Shown piece after piece: positions 1 through 7,736 of a stretch of 24,949 nucleotides of DNA. This DNA comes from a virus. The stretch spans positions 1-24,949 of IMG/VR virus record IMGVR_UViG_3300025010_000225; one strand, written 5' to 3'. Numbering within the stretch: position 1 is the first letter of the stretch; each line of letters starts with the position of its first letter. A program made the position numbers and the translations under genes. The notes under the pieces were generated by a model, which had not been told where the DNA came from, did no database searches, and worked only from the letters and a program-made list of their open reading frames with translations.

Positions 1-108
1 ACCTGATTCAATTTTAATTAGTTCATACGATTTTATACCAATGTTTTCAGATAATTTAGCAACACTTATTTTCTGTATTTTTCGTATTCTTTTTATGTTA
101 GTTCCCAT
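1..108 (-). CDS. XRE/Cro-CI family helix-turn-helix regulator, N-terminal part (runs off left edge)
   Basis: The minus strand reads from an ATG at 106-108, preceded by an AAAAAGGA ribosome-binding site, into 36 residues before the window ends. The peptide begins MGTNIKRIRKIQKISVAKL and continues to KIESG. This is the classic start of an XRE/Cro-CI domain: a basic first helix, then the helix-turn-helix with the KIE-G motif. Such proteins bind operator DNA as dimers and repress phage, plasmid or toxin-antitoxin genes. The frame stays open upstream of the ATG for some codons, but there is no canonical start there and the SD fits the ATG. It lies 64 bp downstream of the zinc-finger gene on the same strand and probably shares its promoter. 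Function beyond DNA binding cannot be judged because the C-terminus is missing. Confidence 0.7.
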   Translation of the reverse strand, partial: MGTNIKRIRKIQKISVAKLSENIGIKSYELIKIESG

Positions 109-172
109 GTAGTTTCCTTTTTCTATTGCTTTTTTAGTTTCTATTTGGAGATAAAAATCTTTTGTATTTTTA

Positions 173-418
173 TTAATGATATTTAATTTTACAACGATAA
201 CATAAAGAAGATAAGTTTTTGTATTTAAAAATTTTGCCACATTTTTCGCATTTATCATATATTATAACTTCTTCTTGGGCAAGCAATAAACTTCTATCAC
301 AGTCGATACATTTTAATGTTGTAGAATTTTCTGGTAATGGTTTAGCACATTTGATACATAAATTGAATGCGATTCTAATCTTTTGAGTATCATTATAATT
401 TATAAGATTTATGTCCAT
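173..418 (-). CDS. Small Cys-rich zinc-finger protein
   Basis: 81 residues with four CxxC knuckles: CIKC near residue 21, CIDC near 37, CEKC near 57 and CYRC near 73. They are spaced as two treble-clef or zinc-ribbon units. The N-terminal 20 residues are polar and there is no signal peptide or membrane segment, so it should be cytosolic. A GGAGG ribosome-binding site lies 7 bases before the ATG and a strong promoter lies just upstream. Small zinc-ribbon proteins of this type are common on phages and plasmids and often bind nucleic acid or act as protein adaptors. I do not recognise the family. The XRE-type gene follows on the same strand. Confidence 0.7.
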   Translation of the reverse strand: MDINLINYNDTQKIRIAFNLCIKCAKPLPENSTTLKCIDCDRSLLLAQEEVIIYDKCEKCGKIFKYKNLSSLCYRCKIKYH

Positions 419-450
419 GTGATAACCTCCATTTCGACAATTATGGTTAT

Positions 451-479
451 ATTATAGCATATTTTGTAGTTTTATTCAA
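451..479 (-). promoter_or_regulatory. Sigma-A promoter for the zinc-finger/XRE genes
   Basis: On the minus strand, TTGAAT (474-479) and TATAAT (451-456) are separated by exactly 17 bp. The -10 box is extended by an upstream TGC. It fires leftwards about 30 bp before the start of the zinc-finger gene and is one of the best consensus promoters in the window. Confidence 0.75.
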
Positions 480-497
480 ATTGGAGAAACAAAAAGA

Positions 498-532
498 ACA
501 GAAGATTGGCTGTACAGCACCAATTCTTCTGT
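498..532. repeat. Nested inverted repeat in the 419-709 intergenic region
   Basis: Arms ACAGAAGATTGG (498-509) and CCAATTCTTCTGT (520-532) are complementary apart from one inserted base. Between them sits the perfect 10-bp palindrome GCTGTACAGC (509-518). No T-run follows on either strand, so it is not a normal terminator. A second inverted repeat, TTGAGTTA (564-571) with TAACTCAA (603-610), lies further right. The whole 419-709 interval separates divergent genes and otherwise holds only promoter sequence. An operator is the simplest guess. Confidence 0.5.
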
Positions 533-709
533 TTAGCAGAAATAATAAAGACGATAGAAGCTGTTGAGTTAATTTGAGCCAGAGAATGATGGACAATTAA
601 AATAACTCAATGTGGATATTATAGCATGGATTTGGTTGAGTTGTAAAGGTTTTGGGGTTGTTGGGTGTTGGATAGGATTATTTATACAATTGGATATGGG
701 AGGTAAAAA

Positions 710-958
710 ATGAATAATTGTAATAATGATAGAGTATTTGTTATTAGTAAAGAAAAATCAAAACAGTTTCTAGAGGATAGGAAAAAGAATGTGATTAGTC
801 CTGAGTTTTTGGAGAAATGTTTGGATTATAATAGGTTGTTTGGTAAGGGAAAGGTTGTTGTTTCGATGGAAGAATCTTTAGAAGATATTATTCCTATTGA
901 TTGGTCTGAGGTAAGAAGAGGGTTTTGGTTTGTGGGTGTGAGTAGAGTTAGTTTATGA
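710..958 (+). CDS. Hypothetical protein, 82 residues
   Basis: The ATG has an ideal GGGAGGT ribosome-binding site 6 bases upstream, and a plausible -10 (TATACA, about 688) lies in front of it. The protein is soluble and mixed-charge, with a basic segment SKEKSKQFLEDRKKN at residues 13-27 and an aromatic C-terminus (SEVRRGFWFVGVSRVSL). No catalytic motif or membrane helix is visible and I do not recognise the family. The stop codon overlaps the start of a 37-codon frame in an ATGA arrangement, so the two are probably translated together. A hairpin terminator closes the unit near 1100. It appears to be an accessory gene independent of the nearby endonuclease. Confidence 0.6.
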   Translation: MNNCNNDRVFVISKEKSKQFLEDRKKNVISPEFLEKCLDYNRLFGKGKVVVSMEESLEDIIPIDWSEVRRGFWFVGVSRVSL

Positions 959-1068
959 GAATGCAATATGCTGATGAGGAGTTTAAGTGTAGTAAATGTG
1001 GGGTTAATAGGGATGATTTAGGATGGATTGGATTAATAGGTTGTATGATGAATAGAATTTTATATTAA
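955..1068 (+). CDS. Tiny CxxC protein translationally coupled to the preceding gene
   Basis: A 37-codon frame begins at ATG 955-957, overlapping the stop of the 82-residue gene by the 4-bp ATGA junction typical of translational coupling. The product starts MRMQYADEEFKCSKCGVNRD and has a CSKC knuckle at residues 12-15 plus a lone Cys at 30, too few for a full zinc site by itself. The second half is hydrophobic (LGWIGLIGCMM). It ends about 10 bp before a terminator hairpin, so the reading frame fills the transcript neatly. It is short and has no SD of its own, so it may be fortuitous. Confidence 0.4.
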   Translation: MRMQYADEEFKCSKCGVNRDDLGWIGLIGCMMNRILY

Positions 1069-1078
1069 TTTATTTTTT

Positions 1079-1105
1079 GAGAGTGCGATTGGGTGCTCTC
1101 TTTTT
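1079..1105 (+). terminator. Rho-independent terminator of the small-gene unit
   Basis: GAGAGT pairs with GCTCTC around a 10-base loop and is followed by TTTTTG. The stem is short (6 bp with one G-T pair), but the T-run and its position just after the 37-codon frame support it. Confidence 0.5.
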
Positions 1106-1181
1106 GTTTGTGGTTTTTTAGGTAAAATTGAATTTAATATTGGTTCTTTGATGTGATTCGAAGCATGTCAAGGGTAAAACG

Positions 1182-1213
1182 AGACGCTTGAGTTTTCCTT
1201 AGATGGAGCGTCT
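1182..1213. repeat. Inverted repeat upstream of the endonuclease gene
   Basis: AGACGCT (1182-1188) and AGCGTCT (1207-1213) are perfect 7-bp complements around an 18-base loop. It ends about 47 bp before the endonuclease start. No clear T-run follows. It could be a leader hairpin or a weak terminator shielding the endonuclease from upstream transcription. Nothing else is seen in 1106-1254. Confidence 0.4.
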
Positions 1214-1260
1214 TATTCCATTTGTAAAACTCTGATTAAAGGAAAGAAGGATGATTGATA

Positions 1261-2256
1261 ATGAGTAAAATTAGAATTAAACATACAACAGAGAGTGTAA
1301 GAATTTATCTTAAAGAATTAGGTTACATATTGATTAGTAAAGTGTATATCAACAATCGTCAAAAATTAATTATAATAGATTTTGAAGGATATTATTATGC
1401 GGCACAATTAAGTAATTTACAAATGGGAAGACCTCCAGAGAGATTTAATTCTGCAAATCCTTTTACTATTGATAATATTAGACATTGGTGTAAAATAAAT
1501 AAAACACCTTTTATTTTATCTAGTTGTGAATGGTTTGGAAATAATAAAAATCTAAAATGGCAATGTTTAAAAGATGATTGTATGGGAATTTTTGAAGCAC
1601 CTTGGAATGCTATTCAACAAGGAGGAGGATGTGGTATATGCCATGGGAAACAAGTCGGATTATCAAATTGTTTAGCAACTATTTATCCTAAATTGGTTGA
1701 TGAATGGCATTTAACCTCAAATGGTGATTTAACACCTTGGAATGTAACAAGTTCATCTAATATCGATGCTAATTGGATCTGTGAAAACAAACATGAATGG
1801 AAAGCAAAAATATGTAATAGGGGTGCTCGTGGCGATGGTTGTCCAGAATGCTCTAAAGATAGTAAAGGAGAATTAAAAATTCAAGAGGTATTAGATAAAT
1901 ATGTTTTAAATTATAATCCTCAATATAAATTTGAAGATTGTCGAGATAAAAATAGACTACCTTTTGATTTTATGATATTTGATAGTAATATAAAAACCAT
2001 CAATAATATATTACTTGGTATTGAGTACGACGGATTACAACATTTTCAACCTGTAAATTTTAATGGTATGGATGATAAAAAAGCAGAAGATAGTTTCAAG
2101 GTAACACAATATCATGATTCAATAAAGAATACATATTGTTTAAGTAAAAAAATTCCTTTGCTTAGAATACCATATTGGAAGTTTAATAATATTGAAGAGA
2201 TATTAGTTGACGTATTAATAAATGGAAATATGAATCATAAATATTTTGTAAAGTAA
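1261..2256 (+). CDS. Free-standing endonuclease: zinc-ribbon repeats plus Vsr-like nuclease domain
   Basis: 331 residues from ATG 1261. An in-frame TTG at 1255 is possible but sits only 4 bases from the GAAGG SD. Residues about 80-130 and 140-200 are two treble-clef/zinc-ribbon modules (C-C pairs ending CGIC and CPEC, Trp-rich), like the probable zinc-ribbon domain (DUF4379). Residues about 203-315 look like a very-short-patch-repair-type nuclease: GELKIQEVL, then LPFDF (Asp 236), IEYDGLQHF (Glu 255, Asp 257, His 261), YHDSIKN and LLRIPY. Proteins with this order occur as selfish, homing-type nucleases in Bacillota phages. Zinc ribbons would bind the target and the Vsr domain would cut or nick it. 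The gene stands alone between a hairpin and a strong bidirectional terminator, as expected for a mobile insert. The family is confident; the target site is unknown. Confidence 0.75.
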   Translation: MSKIRIKHTTESVRIYLKELGYILISKVYINNRQKLIIIDFEGYYYAAQLSNLQMGRPPERFNSANPFTIDNIRHWCKINKTPFILSSCEWFGNNKNLKWQCLKDDCMGIFEAPWNAIQQGGGCGICHGKQVGLSNCLATIYPKLVDEWHLTSNGDLTPWNVTSSSNIDANWICENKHEWKAKICNRGARGDGCPECSKDSKGELKIQEVLDKYVLNYNPQYKFEDCRDKNRLPFDFMIFDSNIKTINNILLGIEYDGLQHFQPVNFNGMDDKKAEDSFKVTQYHDSIKNTYCLSKKIPLLRIPYWKFNNIEEILVDVLINGNMNHKYFVK

Positions 2257-2272
2257 TAAATACTGATATATA

Positions 2273-2323
2273 AGAGGTATCTATTTCATCCTTAATTGGA
2301 TTTTGTAGATACCTCTATTTTTT
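2273..2323. terminator. Strong terminator between convergent genes
   Basis: AGAGGTATCTA (2273-2283) and TAGATACCTCT (2306-2316) form a perfect 11-bp stem, followed by ATTTTTT on the plus strand. It ends the endonuclease transcript. The same stem lies just past the stop of the converging DGQHR gene, though its minus-side T-run is weak. Confidence 0.85.
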
Positions 2324-2330
2324 ACGTTTT

Positions 2331-3986
2331 TTACCTTACTTCTTCTCTGTCAATTTCCTCTAAACTTTTACCCTCTATTGCATACTCAATAAAGACTTTA
2401 TTGATCCAAGTTGCACTACTCGAAGTATTGATTATCTTAAATCCCTCTCTCATTATCTTTCGGAAGATTGGGTTTTCTTTTGCCATAAATTTACCCTTGA
2501 ACACTTTATAATCAATTTCAGCATCAAATTTAGATAACACTGCTAATATTTCTTCCTTGCTTTTGCCTTGTAAATGTTTACTTACTTTAAAGTATCCGTT
2601 CCATGATAATGCCTCCATTGTCAGGAATTTCTCACGAAGTTCTTTTCTTTCTTCAAGATTCCTACTCGCCATAACTTTAGGGAATGTTTGAATTAATGCA
2701 TCTATAAATAATGTGAGATGGTTGCTTAATTCTTCAATTTCTACTTTTGTTTGTGGGGCATAGTTTTCCTTTAAATTCTTTGATAATACTCCAAATGTGA
2801 TTATATTTTCTGAGTTTGCCTTTATCGCTGTACTTATTACCTCTACTTTAAGATCAGATTTTTTCATTATCTCTCTACATAAACGATTTGTATTATCCTC
2901 CACGTTCAAATACTCTCCTCTTGACTTACTAATTTTAAGAGATTTTGTCGAATATTCAGAGAAAAGTGATTTTGCAGAATCGTCATCTAATAGTTCAACT
3001 ACGATTGACATTTGATATTCAGCAGGATTTGGAACTGAATTTGCATCACGGCGATAAGCCTTTAAAATCTTCGAAAATGCACACAGTCTATGTTGACCAT
3101 CTAGGATATCTAATGTTTGATTAATAGAACCTGAAAGCGTATGTTCGTCTTCATCATAATTAATATCCCCTTTTTCTGGGTTCCAGTTGACAGTTAAAAA
3201 TCCTCCAAACATTCGATTTTTGACTATACTTTCATAGATCAAATTTACTTGTTTTTGTGACCGTACAGCTAATAATTCTCCATTTTTCCCGTTACGATAA
3301 CCTCGCTGTAATTCGCCATTATACGACAAAATTCCCCTATCAAAGTAAGAAGCCAATGTTTCAATATTAGCAGTCATTTGGTATTTGACTAGTTCCCCAT
3401 TTCGAAAAATTTCTGTTACGTTCTCGAATTTCCATTGTTCAGCACTATTTAACTTTTCCAATCTTTCCTTCATCTGCTTCTTTAGTTTATTCGCTTCTCT
3501 TTTTTTAGTCAATTCATCCTTTTTTCTTTGAGCATCAGTATATTCTTCATTAAACTCATCCTTCGGAATCTGATTATCCCCATTATCCTCCATTTTCACT
3601 TTTTCACTCAAACTACTCAAACTCCCAAATGGTGGCCTCTGATTTCCTTCATCATCCTTATTCTCCCCACTAGCCCCAACAACCCCATCTCTGCTCCCTT
3701 TGTCCCAGATTTTGTCACTCTCATTTTCCATTTCCTTAATCAATTCCATCTCATGTTGCTGAACCATATCCTCATCATTCTCATCCATTGCTTCTTGATA
3801 CCCAACTGCTGTTTGACTTGCTGTCTCATTTACCATACCTAAAACCTCTTCCTTTACCTGATTGACTACATTCATATCCATTTGATTAAACCTATCTTTT
3901 TCCTTACCTTTTCTTGCCATATCCTGTATATCTCCTTCCATTCCCATATTCTCCATATTGCCACTTTTATTAAATTTAAAAATCAT
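2331..3986 (-). CDS. DGQHR-domain protein (DndB-like) with long acidic N-terminal extension
   Basis: 551 residues. The diagnostic motif DGQHR is at 296-300 (LDILDGQHRL), within a ParB/sulfiredoxin-like fold running from about 185 to 540. This architecture is shared with DndB, the regulator of DNA phosphorothioation, and with orphan DGQHR proteins on phages and plasmids. The first 180 residues are different: Met-rich, strongly acidic, probably disordered, ending in a Lys/Glu-rich helix (about 150-178). No dndA/C/D/E or dpt gene is visible here, so a phosphorothioation role is not supported by context. The ATG has an AGAAGG SD 10 bases upstream and its own consensus promoter, so it is transcribed apart from the M23/ATPase operon. 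It could be a DNA-binding regulator, an NTPase or an anti-defence factor; the biochemical activity is unknown. Confidence 0.7.
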   Translation of the reverse strand: MIFKFNKSGNMENMGMEGDIQDMARKGKEKDRFNQMDMNVVNQVKEEVLGMVNETASQTAVGYQEAMDENDEDMVQQHEMELIKEMENESDKIWDKGSRDGVVGASGENKDDEGNQRPPFGSLSSLSEKVKMEDNGDNQIPKDEFNEEYTDAQRKKDELTKKREANKLKKQMKERLEKLNSAEQWKFENVTEIFRNGELVKYQMTANIETLASYFDRGILSYNGELQRGYRNGKNGELLAVRSQKQVNLIYESIVKNRMFGGFLTVNWNPEKGDINYDEDEHTLSGSINQTLDILDGQHRLCAFSKILKAYRRDANSVPNPAEYQMSIVVELLDDDSAKSLFSEYSTKSLKISKSRGEYLNVEDNTNRLCREIMKKSDLKVEVISTAIKANSENIITFGVLSKNLKENYAPQTKVEIEELSNHLTLFIDALIQTFPKVMASRNLEERKELREKFLTMEALSWNGYFKVSKHLQGKSKEEILAVLSKFDAEIDYKVFKGKFMAKENPIFRKIMREGFKIINTSSSATWINKVFIEYAIEGKSLEEIDREEVR

Positions 3987-4009
3987 TTTAAATCAACCTT
4001 CTTTCACAC

Positions 4010-4038
4010 ATAATATATGATATTTTATGAATTTGCAA
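4010..4038 (-). promoter_or_regulatory. Promoter of the DGQHR gene
   Basis: On the minus strand, TTGCAA (4033-4038) and TATTAT (4010-4015) are spaced by 17 bp. It lies about 25 bp before the gene start and just downstream of the M23-gene terminator, so the gene is an independent transcription unit. Confidence 0.6.
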
Positions 4039-4070
4039 ATATTTTAGCACAGTTTTTATTAAAATTTATT

Positions 4071-4104
4071 AAAAAAAGATGAGCATGTCCAATCACTCAT
4101 CTTT
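4071..4104 (-). terminator. Terminator of the membrane-ATPase operon
   Basis: On the minus strand AAAGATGAG pairs with CTCATCTTT (9 bp) and the right arm runs straight into a T-run (4071-4077 in plus coordinates). The left arm lies inside the last codons of the M23 peptidase gene, so the stop codon is in the loop side of the hairpin. Confidence 0.85.
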
Positions 4105-4647
4105 AAACTCATCAATATTCTGAGGTAAATATTTATTAGCATCAAAATCTGGTACATTATTTTCCTTATCACTCTTACTAATATCTGTATTCTTATTCAC
4201 AAAATCCATTGGATTATAACAAATACATCCTTTCCTCAATTCCCAATGACAATGTATCCCCAAACTCCTTCCAGAATTTCCGCTAATTGCAATGGTATCT
4301 CCTTGTTTAACTTTATCTCCAACTTTAACTAAATTCTCACTATTATGACCATATAATGTTTCTACATTGTCAATATGAGAAATCATCACACAATTACCAT
4401 ATACGCCTTTCCATCCAGAAAAAGAAACTATTCCATTGTTAGAAGCATGGATAGGTTCTACATTACAACCTATATCAATTCCATGATGCAAATCACCTTT
4501 AAATTCCTGTGTAATTACTCCATCAACAGGCATAATCCAAGTATCATTCTCACTATATAAATACTTCCTACTACATAAATAAATTAATAAAACCATTACA
4601 ATAATAAAATATCTATTGTTCCTTAATATATCCATAAAAATATTCAT
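4093..4647 (-). CDS. Membrane-anchored M23 (LytM-type) metallopeptidase
   Basis: 184 residues. One N-terminal membrane helix (about 12-27, FIIVMVLLIYL) after a short positive tail suggests an anchored enzyme facing the cell wall. The M23 domain spans about 38-150 with the expected zinc ligands: HHGID (His 55, Asp 58) and HCHWE (His 132, His 134). YGH at 99-101 supplies the further active-site His. M23 enzymes cut peptide cross-links in peptidoglycan. The last 35 residues are an acidic tail. The ATG follows the ATPase stop by 2 bp, with an AAGGAG SD inside the ATPase gene, so the two are co-translated. In secretion and conjugation operons such hydrolases open the wall for a machine. A lytic role in a phage is less likely given the anchor and context. 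Confidence 0.85.
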   Translation of the reverse strand: MNIFMDILRNNRYFIIVMVLLIYLCSRKYLYSENDTWIMPVDGVITQEFKGDLHHGIDIGCNVEPIHASNNGIVSFSGWKGVYGNCVMISHIDNVETLYGHNSENLVKVGDKVKQGDTIAISGNSGRSLGIHCHWELRKGCICYNPMDFVNKNTDISKSDKENNVPDFDANKYLPQNIDEFKDE

Positions 4648-4649
4648 AA

Positions 4650-7022
4650 TTACACTCCTTTTATAGGAGCAGGTAATTTTGTAATAAACTTTGCATACCC
4701 TTCTTTACATTTGATTAAATTTAAAGAATTGTATCTAGGCAACTTCAGTAAATCCTCCATCTCATACGGTTGTAATTCATCTTTTAATTCATTATAATTT
4801 TGCTTATCACATCCAGATAATAACATATAGCTTGCATTTGCACTTCTTAATTCATCTCTAATTCCTTTGATCTGATTCAAATAATGGCAACTAATAATAG
4901 GTTTAAGTCGGAACTTGGCTAAACGAGAAAGTTTTTCAGTTAGAAACAGTTCAGTATGATTAACTTGATATAGTTCATCAATAAATAAATTTACCTTGAT
5001 TCTATCACCTTTATCTCTAAATTTTTCAGCGCGTAATTGAAGTGATAACCACAACTTAGTCATCCAATAAGTGCAATAAACATCTCTTTCTGCATCTGTT
5101 GAAAACATAGATTCAGGCATCCTTAAACATATTAATTGTGGTTTTTGAAGTTCATCAATTAAATTAATATTATTCTCAGTACCTTTTTTTAACATCAATT
5201 CCATATAAGTGTTTGATTTAAGTTTTTGCAAACGATCTAAAATTCCAGTAATATATGAGTGTTTAGTGCCAGTTACATATCCTTCCTTATTTACCTCATC
5301 TAATTCTTCTAGAGCAGAAAGATATTCTGATAAATTATCTTTTTGACTAGAAGGGACATTGTGAATAAAATTACTTCTTACTGAATGATCTACTAAAATA
5401 TCAAAAACATCCTTAATACTTCCACCTTGAATAAACGCAATTATTGAAGATGCTGTAAGATACCTCTCCATTCTTGGAGCAAGAGTTTTTTCATCTGCAT
5501 TGACAGAATTAATAAGAGTTAATAATTGAGTAGTTTGTTTTTTAGCATTGTCATATTGAATAAATACATCAGAATCTATTCCTACCTCATTATAACCAAG
5601 TCCTTGAAGTTTACTTATATCTCCACATTCAATAATTTTAACTCTATCATCAGGAAATACACTAGCAATTTCCATTGATAGTTCACAGTTTTCTATGAAA
5701 TCAAAAATAATACAGCACTCATTGTGTTCCATCGCATTTTTTGCGAGATTGGCAATTAGTACGCTCTTACCACTTCTAGTTGGCCCAACCAAGACCAAAC
5801 ACAATTGTTGATATTCTTTATCTGTACTAAGAAATGCTTCCTGCATAATTCCTCTGTAAGTATTTTTCCCCACGCTCATAATTCCAGTTCTTAAATCTTC
5901 AGGGACTTGGGTTTCTTGAGTATTTACCTTATCAATAAAATTGAATCTATCAAGTATTTTTCTACCTGCTAAAGCAATAAAATTTTGACATTCTCCAGAT
6001 GAAATCTTATTAATTTCTGCTCCTTTTATAGAATAATCAATAGGATTAAATTTCTGACTATAATATTTCGATTTCAGGGAATTGCCACCATCCTCTTCAT
6101 TTATTACCTCAAAACTTTGAGATAAGCTTTTAGCATGATTGATCTCTCTTAATTTATCTACACTTTCTGATAATATAATAATTTGAGTGTTTAATATAAC
6201 ATCTGTTGCTTTAGAATAAGTTGATTTGCTAACTGCTGATTTATTCATTCTTTCAATAACTCTCTCCATTTGTACTAAACTATCTGTGGATAGTCCTTTC
6301 TTTTTAGATGGTTTACCTGAAGTAACTTCTCCTAGTAAATCACTAATCTCAACAACAATAGTTATAAGAAACTTAAATACAAAATTTACGCTTACTTTCT
6401 GCCTATCAGTTGGCAAACCATCTCTTACTTTTTGAATCGTGTTCTTATACTCAGATTTCCATGAAAATTGATTAGTAGGGATAAAATTATAGAATATCCC
6501 TACTTTATCACCTTCCTCTAATACGTCTATGACATTGAGATTTGAATTAAGAAGTTCGCTACTACGTTTATCAATAGATAAACTAAGTGCATTTTCTTTA
6601 GAATAAACCAATTGATATTTAGTTGATTTTTCACAAAATAGAGGAATTACATCAACTTCTTTAATAGTAACATTTGCCCATGAATCCTTAATTTTTTCTC
6701 TTAACAAAGATAAGTAGGTTTTTGGAATTATGAAATAGAATTCTACATTTTCTTTTTCAATAAAAATGAAATATGATACTTTTTCTGGCATTTGATAACT
6801 GTATTTGGTTCCAACCATGAATTGTCTTTTAAATGGATAAAGTCTTATTAATTTCCCTTCCCCCACTTTGATATGGCGAGACACACCTTGAAAAATAGTT
6901 GAAATTGATTTTGCAATTCGATCTGTACTTTTGTTTTCAATGGAATTATTTGGAGTTAATTTTAGATAGACATACTCAGGGTGAATAATTTCAAAATAAT
7001 TACTTAATTTAATTCCCTTCAT
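4650..7022 (-). CDS. HerA/FtsK-superfamily ATPase of the VirB4/VirD4 (TraG-like) type
   Basis: 790 residues. Walker A is GPTRSGKS (413-420, Lys 419) and Walker B is VNLFIDE (677-683, Asp-Glu at 682-683). After Walker B, residues 700-720 (LAKFRLKPIISCHYLNQIKG) resemble the sensor region of conjugative-transfer and HerA-like ATPases. The N-terminal 380 residues have no detectable transmembrane segment of normal strength and may be the assembly domain that docks on the membrane partners. Such ATPases form hexamers that pump DNA or drive type IV secretion. A GAGGAGG SD lies inside the upstream gene, and the M23 gene follows by 2 bp. Whether it is the coupling protein (VirD4) or the VirB4-like motor cannot be settled by eye. 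A DNA-translocating viral ATPase is a less likely alternative. Confidence 0.75.
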   Translation of the reverse strand: MKGIKLSNYFEIIHPEYVYLKLTPNNSIENKSTDRIAKSISTIFQGVSRHIKVGEGKLIRLYPFKRQFMVGTKYSYQMPEKVSYFIFIEKENVEFYFIIPKTYLSLLREKIKDSWANVTIKEVDVIPLFCEKSTKYQLVYSKENALSLSIDKRSSELLNSNLNVIDVLEEGDKVGIFYNFIPTNQFSWKSEYKNTIQKVRDGLPTDRQKVSVNFVFKFLITIVVEISDLLGEVTSGKPSKKKGLSTDSLVQMERVIERMNKSAVSKSTYSKATDVILNTQIIILSESVDKLREINHAKSLSQSFEVINEEDGGNSLKSKYYSQKFNPIDYSIKGAEINKISSGECQNFIALAGRKILDRFNFIDKVNTQETQVPEDLRTGIMSVGKNTYRGIMQEAFLSTDKEYQQLCLVLVGPTRSGKSVLIANLAKNAMEHNECCIIFDFIENCELSMEIASVFPDDRVKIIECGDISKLQGLGYNEVGIDSDVFIQYDNAKKQTTQLLTLINSVNADEKTLAPRMERYLTASSIIAFIQGGSIKDVFDILVDHSVRSNFIHNVPSSQKDNLSEYLSALEELDEVNKEGYVTGTKHSYITGILDRLQKLKSNTYMELMLKKGTENNINLIDELQKPQLICLRMPESMFSTDAERDVYCTYWMTKLWLSLQLRAEKFRDKGDRIKVNLFIDELYQVNHTELFLTEKLSRLAKFRLKPIISCHYLNQIKGIRDELRSANASYMLLSGCDKQNYNELKDELQPYEMEDLLKLPRYNSLNLIKCKEGYAKFITKLPAPIKGV

Positions 7023-7034
7023 TTTATAACCTCC

Positions 7035-7280
7035 TCATCCCAACAAATATTTGATCATGGTATTGCTTACAATTAAAATACCAACCTTTTGCAATCCTGA
7101 CTTATAACCTCCAATATAAAGGATTATAAGCACCCCACAACCGATTAGAGTAACAGCGTGAGACATATATACGATATTTGAAATTAATCCTGTCATAACC
7201 CAATTAAAGCTTTCAGTAATAGTTTCTTTAAGTGCAGTCTTAATGGAAGTAGTAAACCAATCTGCATAATTTACCATCAC
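7035..7280 (-). CDS. Small two-helix membrane protein of the secretion-like module
   Basis: 81 residues with two hydrophobic segments: about 29-50 (VMTGLISNIVYMSHAVTLIG, running into the second stretch) and a tail (VGILIVSNTMIKYLLG). An amphipathic N-terminal region (YADWFTTSIKTALKETITES) precedes them. Size and layout fit VirB3-like or accessory inner-membrane subunits of type IV systems, but the sequence is not diagnostic. The start is GTG 7278-7280, overlapping the stop of the preceding gene in a GTGA junction, or ATG 7275-7277. A GGAGG SD at 6-9 bases serves either one. It lies 12 bp before the ATPase gene in the same operon. Confidence 0.6.
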   Translation of the reverse strand: MMVNYADWFTTSIKTALKETITESFNWVMTGLISNIVYMSHAVTLIGCGVLIILYIGGYKSGLQKVGILIVSNTMIKYLLG

Positions 7281-7618
7281 TTTAATCCTCCTATTAATGC
7301 ATCGATTTGATCTAGGCCGTAAGGAAGTAATAGTAAAAGTGTATACATTCCTAAATAACTAAGGATAGTTTTCTTTGCTGCTTGGAAATCACCTGAGAGT
7401 GCGTGTTGAACTACTTCTAATCCTCCTTTTATTAAAATTACAGCTCTACCAAGACCTAATACTTTCCTATAAAATTTATCTGATGTTTGCTCAATTGTTT
7501 CTACTCCAAGGGCAACTGAAGGATCGATTAGGATAATATATCCAATTATTAATCCTCCTTGCAAATATTTAATTCCATGTTTTTTAAGATGAATTTTAAT
7601 AGAATCTTTCTTTAACAT
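7277..7618 (-). CDS. VirB2/TrbC-like small membrane protein
   Basis: 113 residues, first gene of the minus-strand operon. A hydrophobic segment near 17-37 (GGLIIGYIILIDPSVALGV) resembles a signal or anchor sequence. Then come two helices near 52-66 (VLGLGRAVILIKGGLEVV) and 84-101 (TILSYLGMYTLLLLLPYG) separated by a short polar turn (SGDFQAAKK). That two-helix, Gly-containing layout is typical of VirB2/TrbC pilin-like subunits. The ATG has an AAGGAG SD 9 bases upstream. The reading is by topology and neighbours (a VirB4/VirD4-type ATPase and an M23 peptidase), not by a conserved catalytic motif, so pilin identity is tentative. Confidence 0.6.
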   Translation of the reverse strand: MLKKDSIKIHLKKHGIKYLQGGLIIGYIILIDPSVALGVETIEQTSDKFYRKVLGLGRAVILIKGGLEVVQHALSGDFQAAKKTILSYLGMYTLLLLLPYGLDQIDALIGGLK

Positions 7619-7686
7619 AAATTACCACTCCTTACTTTAAGGAAATATGATAAAAGAGTTCTAAATTGAATGTTTCTTAGCATATT

Positions 7687-7736
7687 GTTAGGTATAACTC
7701 GTTATGCCGAACAAATTTAGCATAATTATACCTAAC
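7687..7736. promoter_or_regulatory. Large bulged hairpin between divergent units
   Basis: GTTAGGTATAA (7687-7697) pairs perfectly with TTATACCTAAC (7726-7736). Inside it TTATGC (7702-7707) pairs with GCATAA (7720-7725), giving 17 bp of pairing with only a CTCG bulge on one side. It lies upstream of the minus-strand membrane operon and of the plus-strand 28-codon gene, and has no T-run. A shared operator, a transfer-origin-type repeat or a leader structure are all possible. The rest of 7619-7818 holds only SD and candidate promoter sequence. Confidence 0.6.

Noticed and set aside
2296-2511. Open frame on the plus strand within the end of the DGQHR gene
   Set aside because: It lies over a well-supported minus-strand gene, has no SD and is hydrophobic only because it is the complement of Lys/Glu-rich coding.
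3528-3842. 104-codon plus-strand frame opposite the acidic N-terminus of the DGQHR protein
   Set aside because: Its Ile/Leu/Phe-rich content is the complement of the Glu/Asp/Lys codons, and no SD or promoter fits.
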